Source of the DNA: WLMZ01 sp043753895
GTDB taxonomy: Bacteria > Actinomycetota > Acidimicrobiia > Acidimicrobiales > Ilumatobacteraceae
Direction: 5' to 3'
Length of the DNA stretch: 64,000 bases
NCBI GenBank assembly: GCA_043753895.1
Contig: JAYUWK010000073.1
Span: forward strand, 43,441 to 107,440
How positions within the stretch are numbered: position 1 is the first letter of the stretch; each line of letters opens with the position of its first letter. Both the position numbers and the translations under genes were made by a program. The notes below the pieces were generated by a model. The model saw nothing but the letters and a program-made list of their open reading frames with translations. It did no database searches and was not told the origin of the DNA. This document shows, piece by piece, positions 16,353 through 24,035 of the stretch.

Positions 16353-17534
16353 GTGACTGACAACGTGGCGCTTGGCCCACTCGCAGGTGTCCGAGTGCTG
16401 GACCTGTCCTCGGTGATTATGGGACCTTTCGCAACACAGATCTTGGGCGATCTCGGCGCCGACGTCATCTGTGTCGAGGAGGCTCATGGCGATACCAACC
16501 GCATTATGGGCCCGGGACCCGAACCGGGGATGTCAGGGGTTTCACTCAACCTGTTGCGCAACAAACGCAACGTATGTCTCGACCTGAAGGATCCCGCCGG
16601 CCGCGACGCGTTCTTGCGTATCGCCGCCACGTGCGACGTGCTGGTGACCAACCTGAGGCCCGGCCCGCTGGCGCGACTGGGCCTAGGGTACGACGTGGTC
16701 CGAGGCGCGCGGCCCGACATCGTGATGTGTCAGGCCCATGGCTGGCCGTCGGACGGACCCTATGCCAATCGTCCCGCGTACGACGACGTGATTCAGGCGA
16801 GTGCGGGCATCTCGGACACCTTCGTCCTGCAGAGCGGCGCCCCGGCCCTGGTGCCCACACTCGTGGCCGACAAGGTGGCAGGACTCACGCTCGTGTACGC
16901 GGTGCTTGCCGCGTTGTTCCACCGCGAGCGAACTGGCGAGGGCCAGTTCGTGGAAGTGCCGATGATCGATGCGGTGACGTCGTTCACGCTGGTGGAGCAC
17001 GGGAGCGCGGCAATTCCCGTGCCGCCGCTTGGCCCTGCCGGTTACCAACGCATTGTCGCCCCCGAACGCAGGCCGATGGCCACCAGCAACGGTTGGATGG
17101 CCGTGCTGCCGTACTCGACCGACAACTACAACGACCTGTTTCGCGCGGGCAACCGGCACGATCTGGTCGACGATCCGAGGGTGCTCACGGCTCGCGCGCG
17201 AATGGTCAACGCCGGCGCGTTGTACGCCGCCGTCGAACCAATCATCGCCAGCCGCACCACCGAGTTCTGGTTGGCGTACTGCAGCGAGCACGATATTCCT
17301 GCCGCCGAAGTGCGCACGCTCGACGATCTCGTTGCTGAACTGCCGGTAGTACATCACCCACGCACGGGTTCGTACCGCCAGATTCCGCCGCCGGTCAGGT
17401 TCTCGGCCACTCCTGCGTCGGTTCGAAGCCACGCACCGTTTCTCGGCGACCACGGGCACGAAGTACTGAGCGAGGTCGGCCTCAGCCAGGAAGCCATCGA
17501 GGCGATTACTGGGCAGTTCGAGCGACCGCGTTGA
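16353..17534 (+). CDS. Class III CoA-transferase (CaiB/BaiF family)
   Basis: 393 residues from the GTG at 16353, chosen because GPLAGVRVLDLSSVIMGPFATQILGDLGADV is the standard N terminus. DLKDPAGRDAFLRI and NLRPGPLARLGLGYD match the family. The catalytic Asp is expected in the PAYDDVIQASAG segment. The enzyme moves CoA between carboxylic acids through an aspartyl-CoA intermediate. The family also includes racemases such as alpha-methylacyl-CoA racemase, which cannot be excluded. It is divergent from the FabG-like gene. Confidence 0.88.
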   Translation: MTDNVALGPLAGVRVLDLSSVIMGPFATQILGDLGADVICVEEAHGDTNRIMGPGPEPGMSGVSLNLLRNKRNVCLDLKDPAGRDAFLRIAATCDVLVTNLRPGPLARLGLGYDVVRGARPDIVMCQAHGWPSDGPYANRPAYDDVIQASAGISDTFVLQSGAPALVPTLVADKVAGLTLVYAVLAALFHRERTGEGQFVEVPMIDAVTSFTLVEHGSAAIPVPPLGPAGYQRIVAPERRPMATSNGWMAVLPYSTDNYNDLFRAGNRHDLVDDPRVLTARARMVNAGALYAAVEPIIASRTTEFWLAYCSEHDIPAAEVRTLDDLVAELPVVHHPRTGSYRQIPPPVRFSATPASVRSHAPFLGDHGHEVLSEVGLSQEAIEAITGQFERPR

Positions 17535-17538
17535 AACG

Positions 17539-17578
17539 GCCGCAGAATTGCAGCGTCGTCTGAGAGTGACTCTGCGGC
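17539..17578. terminator. Hairpin between convergent CoA-transferase and ABC permease genes
   Basis: An 8-bp perfect stem (GCCGCAGA at 17539-17546 with TCTGCGGC at 17571-17578) around a 24-nt loop lies in the 55-bp gap between two convergent genes. There is no U-tract on either side, so terminator function is only suggested by position. Confidence 0.4.
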
Positions 17579-17589
17579 GAATGGCGCCC

Positions 17590-18378
17590 CTACGAGAAGC
17601 GGGTCACGAAGCCGCGGCGGCGGAAGACATGCAACATCCGCGCGGTGAACGCGAAGCCACCGATCAGCATCACGATCGCCCCGATCACGCCGCTCACGAT
17701 TTCGCCCCGCGGTAACGGGTTGCCATCGAGCACAGTGCGCAGCGCGTTGAAGGCGTGAGTGCTTGGCAGGATGCGCGCGATCGGTTGCAGTGCGCCGGGC
17801 AGCGCATCAACCGGATTGAAGACGCCGCTGAGGGCCATCAGGATGAAGTTGCTGCCCCAAATCAGGATCTCCGCACCTTGGCCGAAGCGCAGCACAATAC
17901 CGATGTTGGCAATACCCGCCGACCAGCCGACGATGGTGAGGATGACCGCGATCGGGATGATCGACCAACCGATCGAGCTGAGGTCGAAACGAAAGAACCC
18001 GAAGGCCGTGATCGACAGGGTGAGTAACGCGAACGAAACCTTGGCCAGACCGAACGTGGCCGTGCCCGCGAGGTATTCGAACTCGGTGACAGGAGTGGTG
18101 AGCACGTTCAGCAAGTTGCGGCTCCACGTTTCTTCCAAGAATCCGGTGCCCACCGCGATCTGGCTCTGGAACAAGATGTGGAACATCATGATGCCCGCGA
18201 TGAGATACGGCGTCGAGGCATGCGCGCCCGTGCTGGTGCGCGCCACATAGGTGCCGAGGCTGCCCCACAGGATGATGTCCATCAGCGGCCAGAAGCCGAT
18301 GTCAAACCATCGGTGCGGCGCGCGCCAGAGCACGTAGGCGTGACGCCGGATCACCACACGGATGCGATGCAGACTCAT
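17590..18378 (-). CDS. ABC-2 type transporter permease
   Basis: 262 residues from the ATG at 18378. After a short cytoplasmic start (MSLHRIRVVIRRHAYVLWR) there are about six hydrophobic segments, including GIMMFHILFQSQIAVG, FALLTLSITAFGFF and ILTIVGWSAGIANIGIVL. This is the layout of the ABC2 membrane family used for drug, polysaccharide or lipid export. It overlaps the ATPase gene by 4 bp (ATGA), so the pair forms one exporter. The substrate cannot be read from the sequence. Confidence 0.88.
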   Translation of the reverse strand: MSLHRIRVVIRRHAYVLWRAPHRWFDIGFWPLMDIILWGSLGTYVARTSTGAHASTPYLIAGIMMFHILFQSQIAVGTGFLEETWSRNLLNVLTTPVTEFEYLAGTATFGLAKVSFALLTLSITAFGFFRFDLSSIGWSIIPIAVILTIVGWSAGIANIGIVLRFGQGAEILIWGSNFILMALSGVFNPVDALPGALQPIARILPSTHAFNALRTVLDGNPLPRGEIVSGVIGAIVMLIGGFAFTARMLHVFRRRGFVTRFS

Positions 18379-19121
18379 GCGCGCCTGGCTTCCTCGGCGA
18401 GTTGCATGAACACGCCTTCGAGGTCGTCGTAACCGTAGGTGGCAGCGATAGCCGCGGCGGTGTCGTTCGCCACCACCTGACCGTTGGCGAGGAAGATCAC
18501 CCGCTCGGTGAGCATCTCGACCTCGCGCATGTCGTGGCTGGTGATCAGTAGCGCGGCGCCCGTGGATGAACAGAACTGCAAGAGGCCCTGCCGCACACGC
18601 ATCGCGACATCTGGATCGAGCGAGGCCGTTGGTTCGTCGAGCACGAGCAGCGCAGGGTTGTGCAGAGTTGCCTTGACGATGCCCACGAGCGTTCGTTGTC
18701 CGCTGCTCAACGCATTGCACAGTCGGTCTGCGAGATGGGTGATCTCGAAGCGTTCGAGCGCCTCGGCGACGGCTGCTTTCTCGTTGCGCACGCCATACCA
18801 GCCGGCGAAGACGCCGAGTGCTTCACGAACCTTCAGCCGATCGGGTAGGGGTAGGTAGCCCGCCGCAAAACCGACACGCTCCATCGCCTTCGAACGATGC
18901 CTCGGCAGGCGCAGACCGACGATGGTCACCGTGCCCGTGTCGGGCAGGATCGCGCCGAGCAGCATGAGCAAGGTGGTGGTCTTGCCGGCACCGTTGGGGC
19001 CGAGCAGGCCCACCCGCTCGCCGGGCGCGACAGAAATGCTGATTCCGCGCACCGCCTCGACCTTCTTGAAGGTCTTGCGGAGTTCGTGCGCGATCAGAAC
19101 ATCGCCGGTGCGTTCCCCCAT
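18375..19121 (-). CDS. ABC transporter ATP-binding protein
   Basis: 248 residues from the ATG at 19121. A longer open frame upstream runs into the neighbouring gene and is spurious. Walker A is GPNGAGKTTT, the signature is ALSSGQ, Walker B is LLVLDEPTASLDP, and the switch His lies in ITSHDMREVE. The segment LLGAILPDTGTVTIVG is typical of export-type (CcmA/DrrA-like) subunits. It is coupled to the permease by a 4-bp overlap. It follows the OYE-type gene by 62 bases on the same strand, so it may be read through from the mycofactocin operon. Confidence 0.92.
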   Translation of the reverse strand: MGERTGDVLIAHELRKTFKKVEAVRGISISVAPGERVGLLGPNGAGKTTTLLMLLGAILPDTGTVTIVGLRLPRHRSKAMERVGFAAGYLPLPDRLKVREALGVFAGWYGVRNEKAAVAEALERFEITHLADRLCNALSSGQRTLVGIVKATLHNPALLVLDEPTASLDPDVAMRVRQGLLQFCSSTGAALLITSHDMREVEMLTERVIFLANGQVVANDTAAAIAATYGYDDLEGVFMQLAEEARRA

Positions 19122-19183
19122 GCGCAGAGTCTGCCCGACTCGGCCACACGCATGCGCGTGAATTTCGTTCAGTGCATCAGAAC

Positions 19184-21085
19184 TCAGGAACGATCGATGG
19201 CCATTGCGACGCGACGGCCTTCGAGAATGGCCTCGTGGATGGTGCGCGGTGCCACGCAATCGCCCGCCTTCAGACGCACACCGGGCAGGGGATCGGTGGG
19301 CAGGCGAAACCCGCAGTCGACGATTGCCGCGCACGCGATGTCACGGCGGAGGCCGGTGAAGCGATCTTCGACGACCACGTGAGCGGCATGCACCGATCGC
19401 AGGATCGACCGCCGCTCGATGCTCACGCCCTGCCGAGCGAGGCGCACGTTTGCGGGTGCAAGATCGCCGGTGCGGCTGAGTTCGTTGCCCGCAATGTTGT
19501 CTTGCGTGATGAGCACAGCGCGGCTGCCCAACTCCTCGGCCAACGACACCGCAATTGGCCCACCGATAGGATCGAAAAGCACAACCGGGCCATCGGCGGG
19601 GAGTGCTGCGCGCCCGGAACGGATGTCGAGCACATCGAACACAATCGCATCGGAGTCGACCTCGTACGAGCGGATGCCGGGCTGCGAGCCGGTGGCCTGG
19701 ATGACGGTGGTGGCCGCGCCCTGCGCAGTGACCGGATCGATCAGAGCGTTCAACTCGACGACGACACCGAGACGATCGCATTCGGCAGCGAGCCATTGCA
19801 CCAACGCTGCTCCTGGCCCCGCAACTGTCGCTACGCCCCCGAGCTGTGCCGCGCGTTCGACGAGGCGCACGTGATGTCCGCGCTCGGCGGCGACTCGCGC
19901 GGCCTCCAGACCCGCCGGACCGCCACCGACGACGAGGACATCGCGGTGGTGTCGGGAAGGTGTCGTCCAGTCGGGATCCTCGGTCTCGCGACCGCTCGTT
20001 GGCTCACCCACGCAGGTGACGATGGGGTTGCGCGCATCGCGCACCTGACAGGTCTGGTTGCACCGTATGCACGGCCTGATCTGTGCAGCGTCACTGTTGG
20101 CCAACTTGGCGACAAGCGACGGATCGGCGATCTGGGCGCGAGTCATTTCCACGCCGTCGCACACGCCGTCGCCGATGGCCCACTCGGCCTGGGCCCAGTC
20201 GATCACGGAACCCTGCAGGAATACCGCTGTTGATGGGCTGTGCGCGTGCACCGCGGAGCGGACCTCGCGGCACAGGCCGATGTTGAAACCGGTGGGCTCG
20301 TGGAAGTCGGGCCGCGTCTTTTCGATGCTGAAAATGGCACCGCGTACCACCACGATGTAGTCCAGCCCGAGTGCAGCCAGATCTGCGGCGATGGCCGGCG
20401 CCATCTCGGGAGTGATACCGGCCCACGGTGCGAGCTCGTCGCACGACAGCCGTAGGCCCAACACGCGATCCGCTCCGAGGCCGAGGCGGGCAGCCGCGAT
20501 GACTTGGCGCGCGAGGAGCAGCCGATCGGTGCCCCATTCGTCGCCACGCTGGTTGGTGAGGCCCGAGAGGAATTGGCGGATCAAGCTGTGCTGACCGGCA
20601 TTGATCTCGACGCCATCGCAGTTTGCCTCAGCTGCGAGTCGCGCCGCTGTTCCGAAGCCGGCAACGACCGCAGCAATGTCGTCGGCCTCCATCCACTTGG
20701 GCACTTCACGACTGTTCACCTCAGGAACGCGCGACGGCGCCCAGAGCTCGCGCTGGTTGTAAGCCGACGAACCCTGACCGCCCGCGTGATCGAGCGACGC
20801 AATGAGTAGCGCACCTTGGTCGTGACACGCTGCTGACAATCGGGACCAGCCATCGCCGCACTCGGTGGCGAGTGGTGCGCGTTCGTACGGCCAGTCGCTG
20901 GCGTGAACGCTGGCGCCCTCCGCAACCACGATGCCGCAGCCGCCCTCGGCGCGCCGGGCGTGATAGCGAACCCAGCGCTCGGGGAGCGAGCGTGCATCGT
21001 CGCCGAGATTGGTCACGTGCGGACCGAACATCACGCGATTGGGGGCGTTGCGCGGTCCGAGTTGGATCGGGTCGAGGAGTTGCAT
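19184..21085 (-). CDS. Mycofactocin-associated FadH/OYE family oxidoreductase
   Basis: 633 residues, two modules. Residues about 1-330 form an FMN TIM barrel of the old yellow enzyme family (MQLLDPIQLGPRNAPNRVMFGPH, then IASLDHAGGQG and GVEINAGQHSLIRQFLS). A 4Fe-4S site follows in CIRCNQTC with a fourth Cys in VTCVGEP. The C-terminal half has an FAD/NAD(P) domain (VLVVGGGPAGLEAARVAAERGHHV). This is the 2,4-dienoyl-CoA reductase layout. Two OYE/FadH families are defined as companions of mycofactocin loci, and this gene's position 3 bp after plsY in the mft run fits that. The substrate is unknown. Confidence 0.85.
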   Translation of the reverse strand: MQLLDPIQLGPRNAPNRVMFGPHVTNLGDDARSLPERWVRYHARRAEGGCGIVVAEGASVHASDWPYERAPLATECGDGWSRLSAACHDQGALLIASLDHAGGQGSSAYNQRELWAPSRVPEVNSREVPKWMEADDIAAVVAGFGTAARLAAEANCDGVEINAGQHSLIRQFLSGLTNQRGDEWGTDRLLLARQVIAAARLGLGADRVLGLRLSCDELAPWAGITPEMAPAIAADLAALGLDYIVVVRGAIFSIEKTRPDFHEPTGFNIGLCREVRSAVHAHSPSTAVFLQGSVIDWAQAEWAIGDGVCDGVEMTRAQIADPSLVAKLANSDAAQIRPCIRCNQTCQVRDARNPIVTCVGEPTSGRETEDPDWTTPSRHHRDVLVVGGGPAGLEAARVAAERGHHVRLVERAAQLGGVATVAGPGAALVQWLAAECDRLGVVVELNALIDPVTAQGAATTVIQATGSQPGIRSYEVDSDAIVFDVLDIRSGRAALPADGPVVLFDPIGGPIAVSLAEELGSRAVLITQDNIAGNELSRTGDLAPANVRLARQGVSIERRSILRSVHAAHVVVEDRFTGLRRDIACAAIVDCGFRLPTDPLPGVRLKAGDCVAPRTIHEAILEGRRVAMAIDRS

Positions 21086-21088
21086 GAC

Positions 21089-21688
21089 CTAGTGATTCTT
21101 GCCGAGAGAGAGCTCTTCGCGCCTGATCAGCCGTTTGATGTTCGAGGTGTGCTTCACCATCACCAACGCGCCGAGCGCGATCATCGCGCCGATCTCCCAA
21201 CCTGGTGTACCCAACAGGGCTGCACCGAGCGGCAACAGCGGCACGATCACAATGGAGGCGAGCGATGCCTTCTTGGTGAGCCGGCTCACGGCGAACCACA
21301 CCACGAGTAACACCGACGACACGATGGGTTCAAGGACGAACATCGCCCCGCCGACCGTGGCGACACCCTTGCCGCCGACGAAACGATTGCTGCCGAATCG
21401 GCGCATCACGGGGAACATGTGCCCAAGTGCTGCGGCGGCCACGCAGATGTATGCGGTTGGCCGTCCGTCGATCGCCCAGCCGGCCCCAGCGGTGATTGCT
21501 CCCTTTGCACCATCGAGCGCGAAGACCAGCACGCCGAACTTCCAGCCGAGCACCCGGCTCACGTTCGACGCACCCGGGTTCCCTGAACCCTGGGCCGTGA
21601 TATCGACGCCTCGCGAACGGGCCACCATCGCCGCGCTGGGGAACATGCCGATCACATAGGCGGCAGGGGCCAGCGCGGGAACGATCAA
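21089..21688 (-). CDS. plsY: Glycerol-3-phosphate acyltransferase PlsY
   Basis: 199 residues from a TTG at 21688 that overlaps the mftC stop (TTGA). GSGNPGASNVSRVLG, the DGAKGA motif and VGGKGVAT are the three conserved loops of PlsY, and about five membrane segments separate them. The enzyme transfers an acyl group from acyl-phosphate to glycerol-3-phosphate, the first step of phospholipid synthesis. A second GTG/ATG in a longer frame would extend into mftC and is rejected. Its placement inside a mycofactocin operon, coupled to mftC and followed 3 bp later by the OYE gene, is unusual. Confidence 0.9.
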   Translation of the reverse strand: MIVPALAPAAYVIGMFPSAAMVARSRGVDITAQGSGNPGASNVSRVLGWKFGVLVFALDGAKGAITAGAGWAIDGRPTAYICVAAAALGHMFPVMRRFGSNRFVGGKGVATVGGAMFVLEPIVSSVLLVVWFAVSRLTKKASLASIVIVPLLPLGAALLGTPGWEIGAMIALGALVMVKHTSNIKRLIRREELSLGKNH

Positions 21689-22824
21689 CTCACAACGCTG
21701 AGTTTTCGCGCAGCACTCAGCGCCACGGGGACTGGCTTGCTGTGATCCATCGCCGGCTTCGGGTTGAGTCCTGTGTTCACACCCTGCAACAAGGCTTCGC
21801 CGTGCCCGGTGACGCACTCGGGATCGGGGCCGTCGAGCGGGAGGCCGGTGAAGAACTTGGCGGCCATGCACCCACCCTGACACGCGTCGTAGCTGCCGCA
21901 ACTCGTGCACGCGCCGGCCGACTGCGGCTCGCGCAACTCAAGGAACAGTGGACTCTGCTTCCAGACCTTCGCAAAGCCGCCGTCATCGCGAACCGAACCG
22001 GCCTTGAACTCATCGTGGATCACGAACGGGCACGCATATACGTCGCCGATGGGATCGATGAGGCACACCACCCGCCCGGCGCCACACATGTTCAAGCCCG
22101 GTAGTGGATCGCCGAGGGCGTTGAGGTGGAAGAACGAATCGCCCGTGAGCACGTTGTCGCCATGGGCCATCAGCCAGTTGTAGATCTGGCGCTGCTGGGC
22201 ATTGTTGGGGTGCAGGTCGTGCCACGAGTCGGCGCCGCGGCCACTGGGACGCAGCCGCGTGATGCGCAACTGTGCGCCATACGAATCGGCCAATGCCTTG
22301 AACTCGTCGAGCTGGTCCACGTTGTGGCGGGTGACGACAACGCTGATCTTGAATGGACCGAAGTTCGCCGCGGCCAGATTGTCCATCGCGCGGCGTGCGA
22401 GGGCGTAGCTCCCCGGACCGCGAACGGCGTCGTTGGTGATGGCATCGGTGCCGTCGAGGCTGATCTGGATGTCGAGGTAGTCCATTGCTGCGAGGCGTTG
22501 AGCCTTCTCGGCGTCGATGAACGCACCGTTGGTCGAGAACTTCACCCCGATGCCCTTGCCGATGGAGTACTCGAGCAGTTCGAAGAAGTCGCGACGAACC
22601 ATCGGCTCGCCACCGCCGACGTTGATGTAGAACACCTGCAGATCGTGCAGCTCGTCGAGTACCGCTTTTGCTTCGGCCGTGGTGAGCTCGCGTGGGTCGC
22701 GCTGCCCGCTCGACGACAGGCAGTGCACGCATTGCAGGTTGCACGCGTAGGTGAGTTCCCACGTCAGGCAGATGGGCGCGTCGAGGCCACCCTTCAGCTG
22801 TTGGACGAGTGATTCAACGCTCAC
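21685..22824 (-). CDS. mftC: Mycofactocin radical SAM maturase MftC
   Basis: 379 residues from the GTG at 22824, overlapping mftB by 11 bp. CNLQCVHC (Cys28, Cys32, Cys35) binds the radical SAM 4Fe-4S cluster, and GGGEPM is the SAM-binding strand. The C-terminal SPASM region has the auxiliary cluster cysteines, including CGAGRVVCLIDP, VYACPF, CTSCGSYDAC and GGCM. MftC decarboxylates and cyclises the C-terminal Val-Tyr of MftA with help from MftB. Identification is firm because the precursor and chaperone genes lie directly upstream in the canonical order A, B, C. Confidence 0.96.
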   Translation of the reverse strand: MSVESLVQQLKGGLDAPICLTWELTYACNLQCVHCLSSSGQRDPRELTTAEAKAVLDELHDLQVFYINVGGGEPMVRRDFFELLEYSIGKGIGVKFSTNGAFIDAEKAQRLAAMDYLDIQISLDGTDAITNDAVRGPGSYALARRAMDNLAAANFGPFKISVVVTRHNVDQLDEFKALADSYGAQLRITRLRPSGRGADSWHDLHPNNAQQRQIYNWLMAHGDNVLTGDSFFHLNALGDPLPGLNMCGAGRVVCLIDPIGDVYACPFVIHDEFKAGSVRDDGGFAKVWKQSPLFLELREPQSAGACTSCGSYDACQGGCMAAKFFTGLPLDGPDPECVTGHGEALLQGVNTGLNPKPAMDHSKPVPVALSAARKLSVVS

Positions 22825-23146
22825 GAACGATCTCCGATGACAGCAGTGATTGAAAGGCCGTGGCAAAGCTGGGCCAACGGCTCGGGGCGATGTCGCAGGC
22901 CCGCAAGGTGGCGGCAAGCGTGGGATGCAGCGACAGGTTCTTGGCAACGGTGACCATGTCGAGGTGCTTCAAGAACACGAGTCGGCGGTTGCCGTAGTGA
23001 TAGGCAAGTGCGCCGAAGGGCTCGGGTCGCAGGGCCACCTGTGCGTTGAGCTCCAGAGCAACGCCGAAAAGCCCAGCATCGGGCAGCCCAGCATCGGGCA
23101 GCCCAGCATCGAGCACGCTCACGTCGGACATGCCAGCAGACTTCAT
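22814..23146 (-). CDS. mftB: Mycofactocin biosynthesis chaperone MftB
   Basis: 110 residues from the ATG at 23146, two bases after the mftA stop. A GTG at 23164 inside mftA is also open. Residues about 37-110 match the PqqD-like peptide chaperone (VALRPEPFGALAYHYGNRRLVFLK, then a helical C terminus). MftB binds the MftA leader and presents it to MftC. The N terminus is odd: residues 12-26 are three copies of an LPDAG-like pentapeptide encoded by 15-bp tandem repeats, a feature I do not associate with other MftB proteins. Confidence 0.93.
   Translation of the reverse strand: MKSAGMSDVSVLDAGLPDAGLPDAGLFGVALELNAQVALRPEPFGALAYHYGNRRLVFLKHLDMVTVAKNLSLHPTLAATLRACDIAPSRWPSFATAFQSLLSSEIVRER
23072..23116 (-). 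repeat. Three 15-bp tandem repeats in the mftB 5' end
   Basis: Units 23072-23086 and 23087-23101 are identical, and 23102-23116 differs at two positions. They are in frame and encode repeated DAGLP in the MftB N terminus. Slippage here would change protein length by five residues at a time. Confidence 0.85.
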
Positions 23147-23148
23147 GG

Positions 23149-23280
23149 TCAGTAGACGCCGCACATACCGTCGATGGAGATCTCCTCGACGAGCAATTCC
23201 TCGAGCACCAAGTCGTCGTGCTCAGCCGTAGCCGATGAGGTCTCTGCATGTTGTGTGTCGACCAGTATTGTCTCGTCCAT
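23149..23280 (-). CDS. mftA: Mycofactocin precursor peptide MftA
   Basis: 43 residues starting MDETILVDTQ at the ATG at 23280. The C terminus IDGMCGVY is the invariant core of mycofactocin precursors: the last Val-Tyr becomes the redox cofactor. The acidic, Leu/Glu-rich leader (LVLEELLVEEISIDG) is the part recognised by MftB. A strong Shine-Dalgarno (AGGAGG) lies about seven bases upstream. The gene is followed immediately by mftB. Short length makes it easy to miss in automatic annotation. Confidence 0.97.
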   Translation of the reverse strand: MDETILVDTQHAETSSATAEHDDLVLEELLVEEISIDGMCGVY

Positions 23281-23388
23281 CAGAGCCTCCTGCGAGCTGC
23301 CGGTGTATTACTGCGAACGCTACGGCGTGGCGCCGCGCTTCGCCAACATCTGGGTCATCCGAACGATCTCCGACTGCTGACCGTCGGC

Positions 23389-23931
23389 TCATTGGATTGG
23401 ATTGCCCAATGCACCGCTACACGTGACACCCAGTTCGGGGGTCTGCGGACCCTCCTGATAGGTGCTCACGAACTGGGCAAGCCGCGGATCATCCACCGAG
23501 TCGAACCGAAGCTGCTTGCCCCACGCGGACGCGACCACGGCCTCCTTGAGACCTTCGTAGGGCGTGACGAGCACGTGTGTCTGGTTCTTGGCGAGCTTGC
23601 GGATGACCTCGACCTGAGCAGCGGGAAGGTCGGGCCGGTAGGCCAACCACACAGCGCCGTGCTCCAGCGAATGCACGGCGTTTTCGTTCTTGACCAGTGT
23701 GTCGTACACGCCGCAGTTCTGCCACACCGATGAATGGTCGCCACCCACCGGAGGGGACTGGGGGTAGCTCACGGCGGTGTCGACATGGTTGCGGGTGAGG
23801 CCGGTGAACGACTGCACGCCGGCGATCTCGGCAATTGTGGCAGGTGTCGTGGCCCCCTTGCTCGAACTGGAGCAGGCACCGGCCCCCAGCGACAGGAGCA
23901 GGATCGCGACGACGAATCGTGATTTCTTCAT
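23389..23931 (-). CDS. DUF3105 lipoprotein
   Basis: 180 residues. The N terminus MKKSRFVVAILLLSLGAGAC is a lipoprotein signal with Cys20 as the lipid site. The mature domain has the DUF3105 hallmarks RNHVDTAVSYPQSPPVGGDH, WQNCGVYD and NAVHSLEHGAVWLAY, whose His and Cys residues suggest metal binding. Function is unknown for the family. It lies upstream of mftA on the same strand with a 108-bp gap, so it could share a transcript with the mycofactocin genes. It is divergent from helR. Confidence 0.88.
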   Translation of the reverse strand: MKKSRFVVAILLLSLGAGACSSSSKGATTPATIAEIAGVQSFTGLTRNHVDTAVSYPQSPPVGGDHSSVWQNCGVYDTLVKNENAVHSLEHGAVWLAYRPDLPAAQVEVIRKLAKNQTHVLVTPYEGLKEAVVASAWGKQLRFDSVDDPRLAQFVSTYQEGPQTPELGVTCSGALGNPIQ

Positions 23932-24035
23932 CGTTGGATTCTGCCACCAAACACTGTGGGGAAACTCGCGGCGGGAAACTCGCGGCAGTGCCCCAACTGA
24001 TCGCGACTATCATCGCCTCTCCCCCTGCGGTCGCC

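Noticed and set aside
23174..23380. A 68-codon plus-strand frame opposite mftA ending in YYCERYGVAPRFANIW
   Set aside because: The tail looks protein-like, but most of the frame is antisense to mftA, it has no Shine-Dalgarno, and it matches no known mycofactocin gene.
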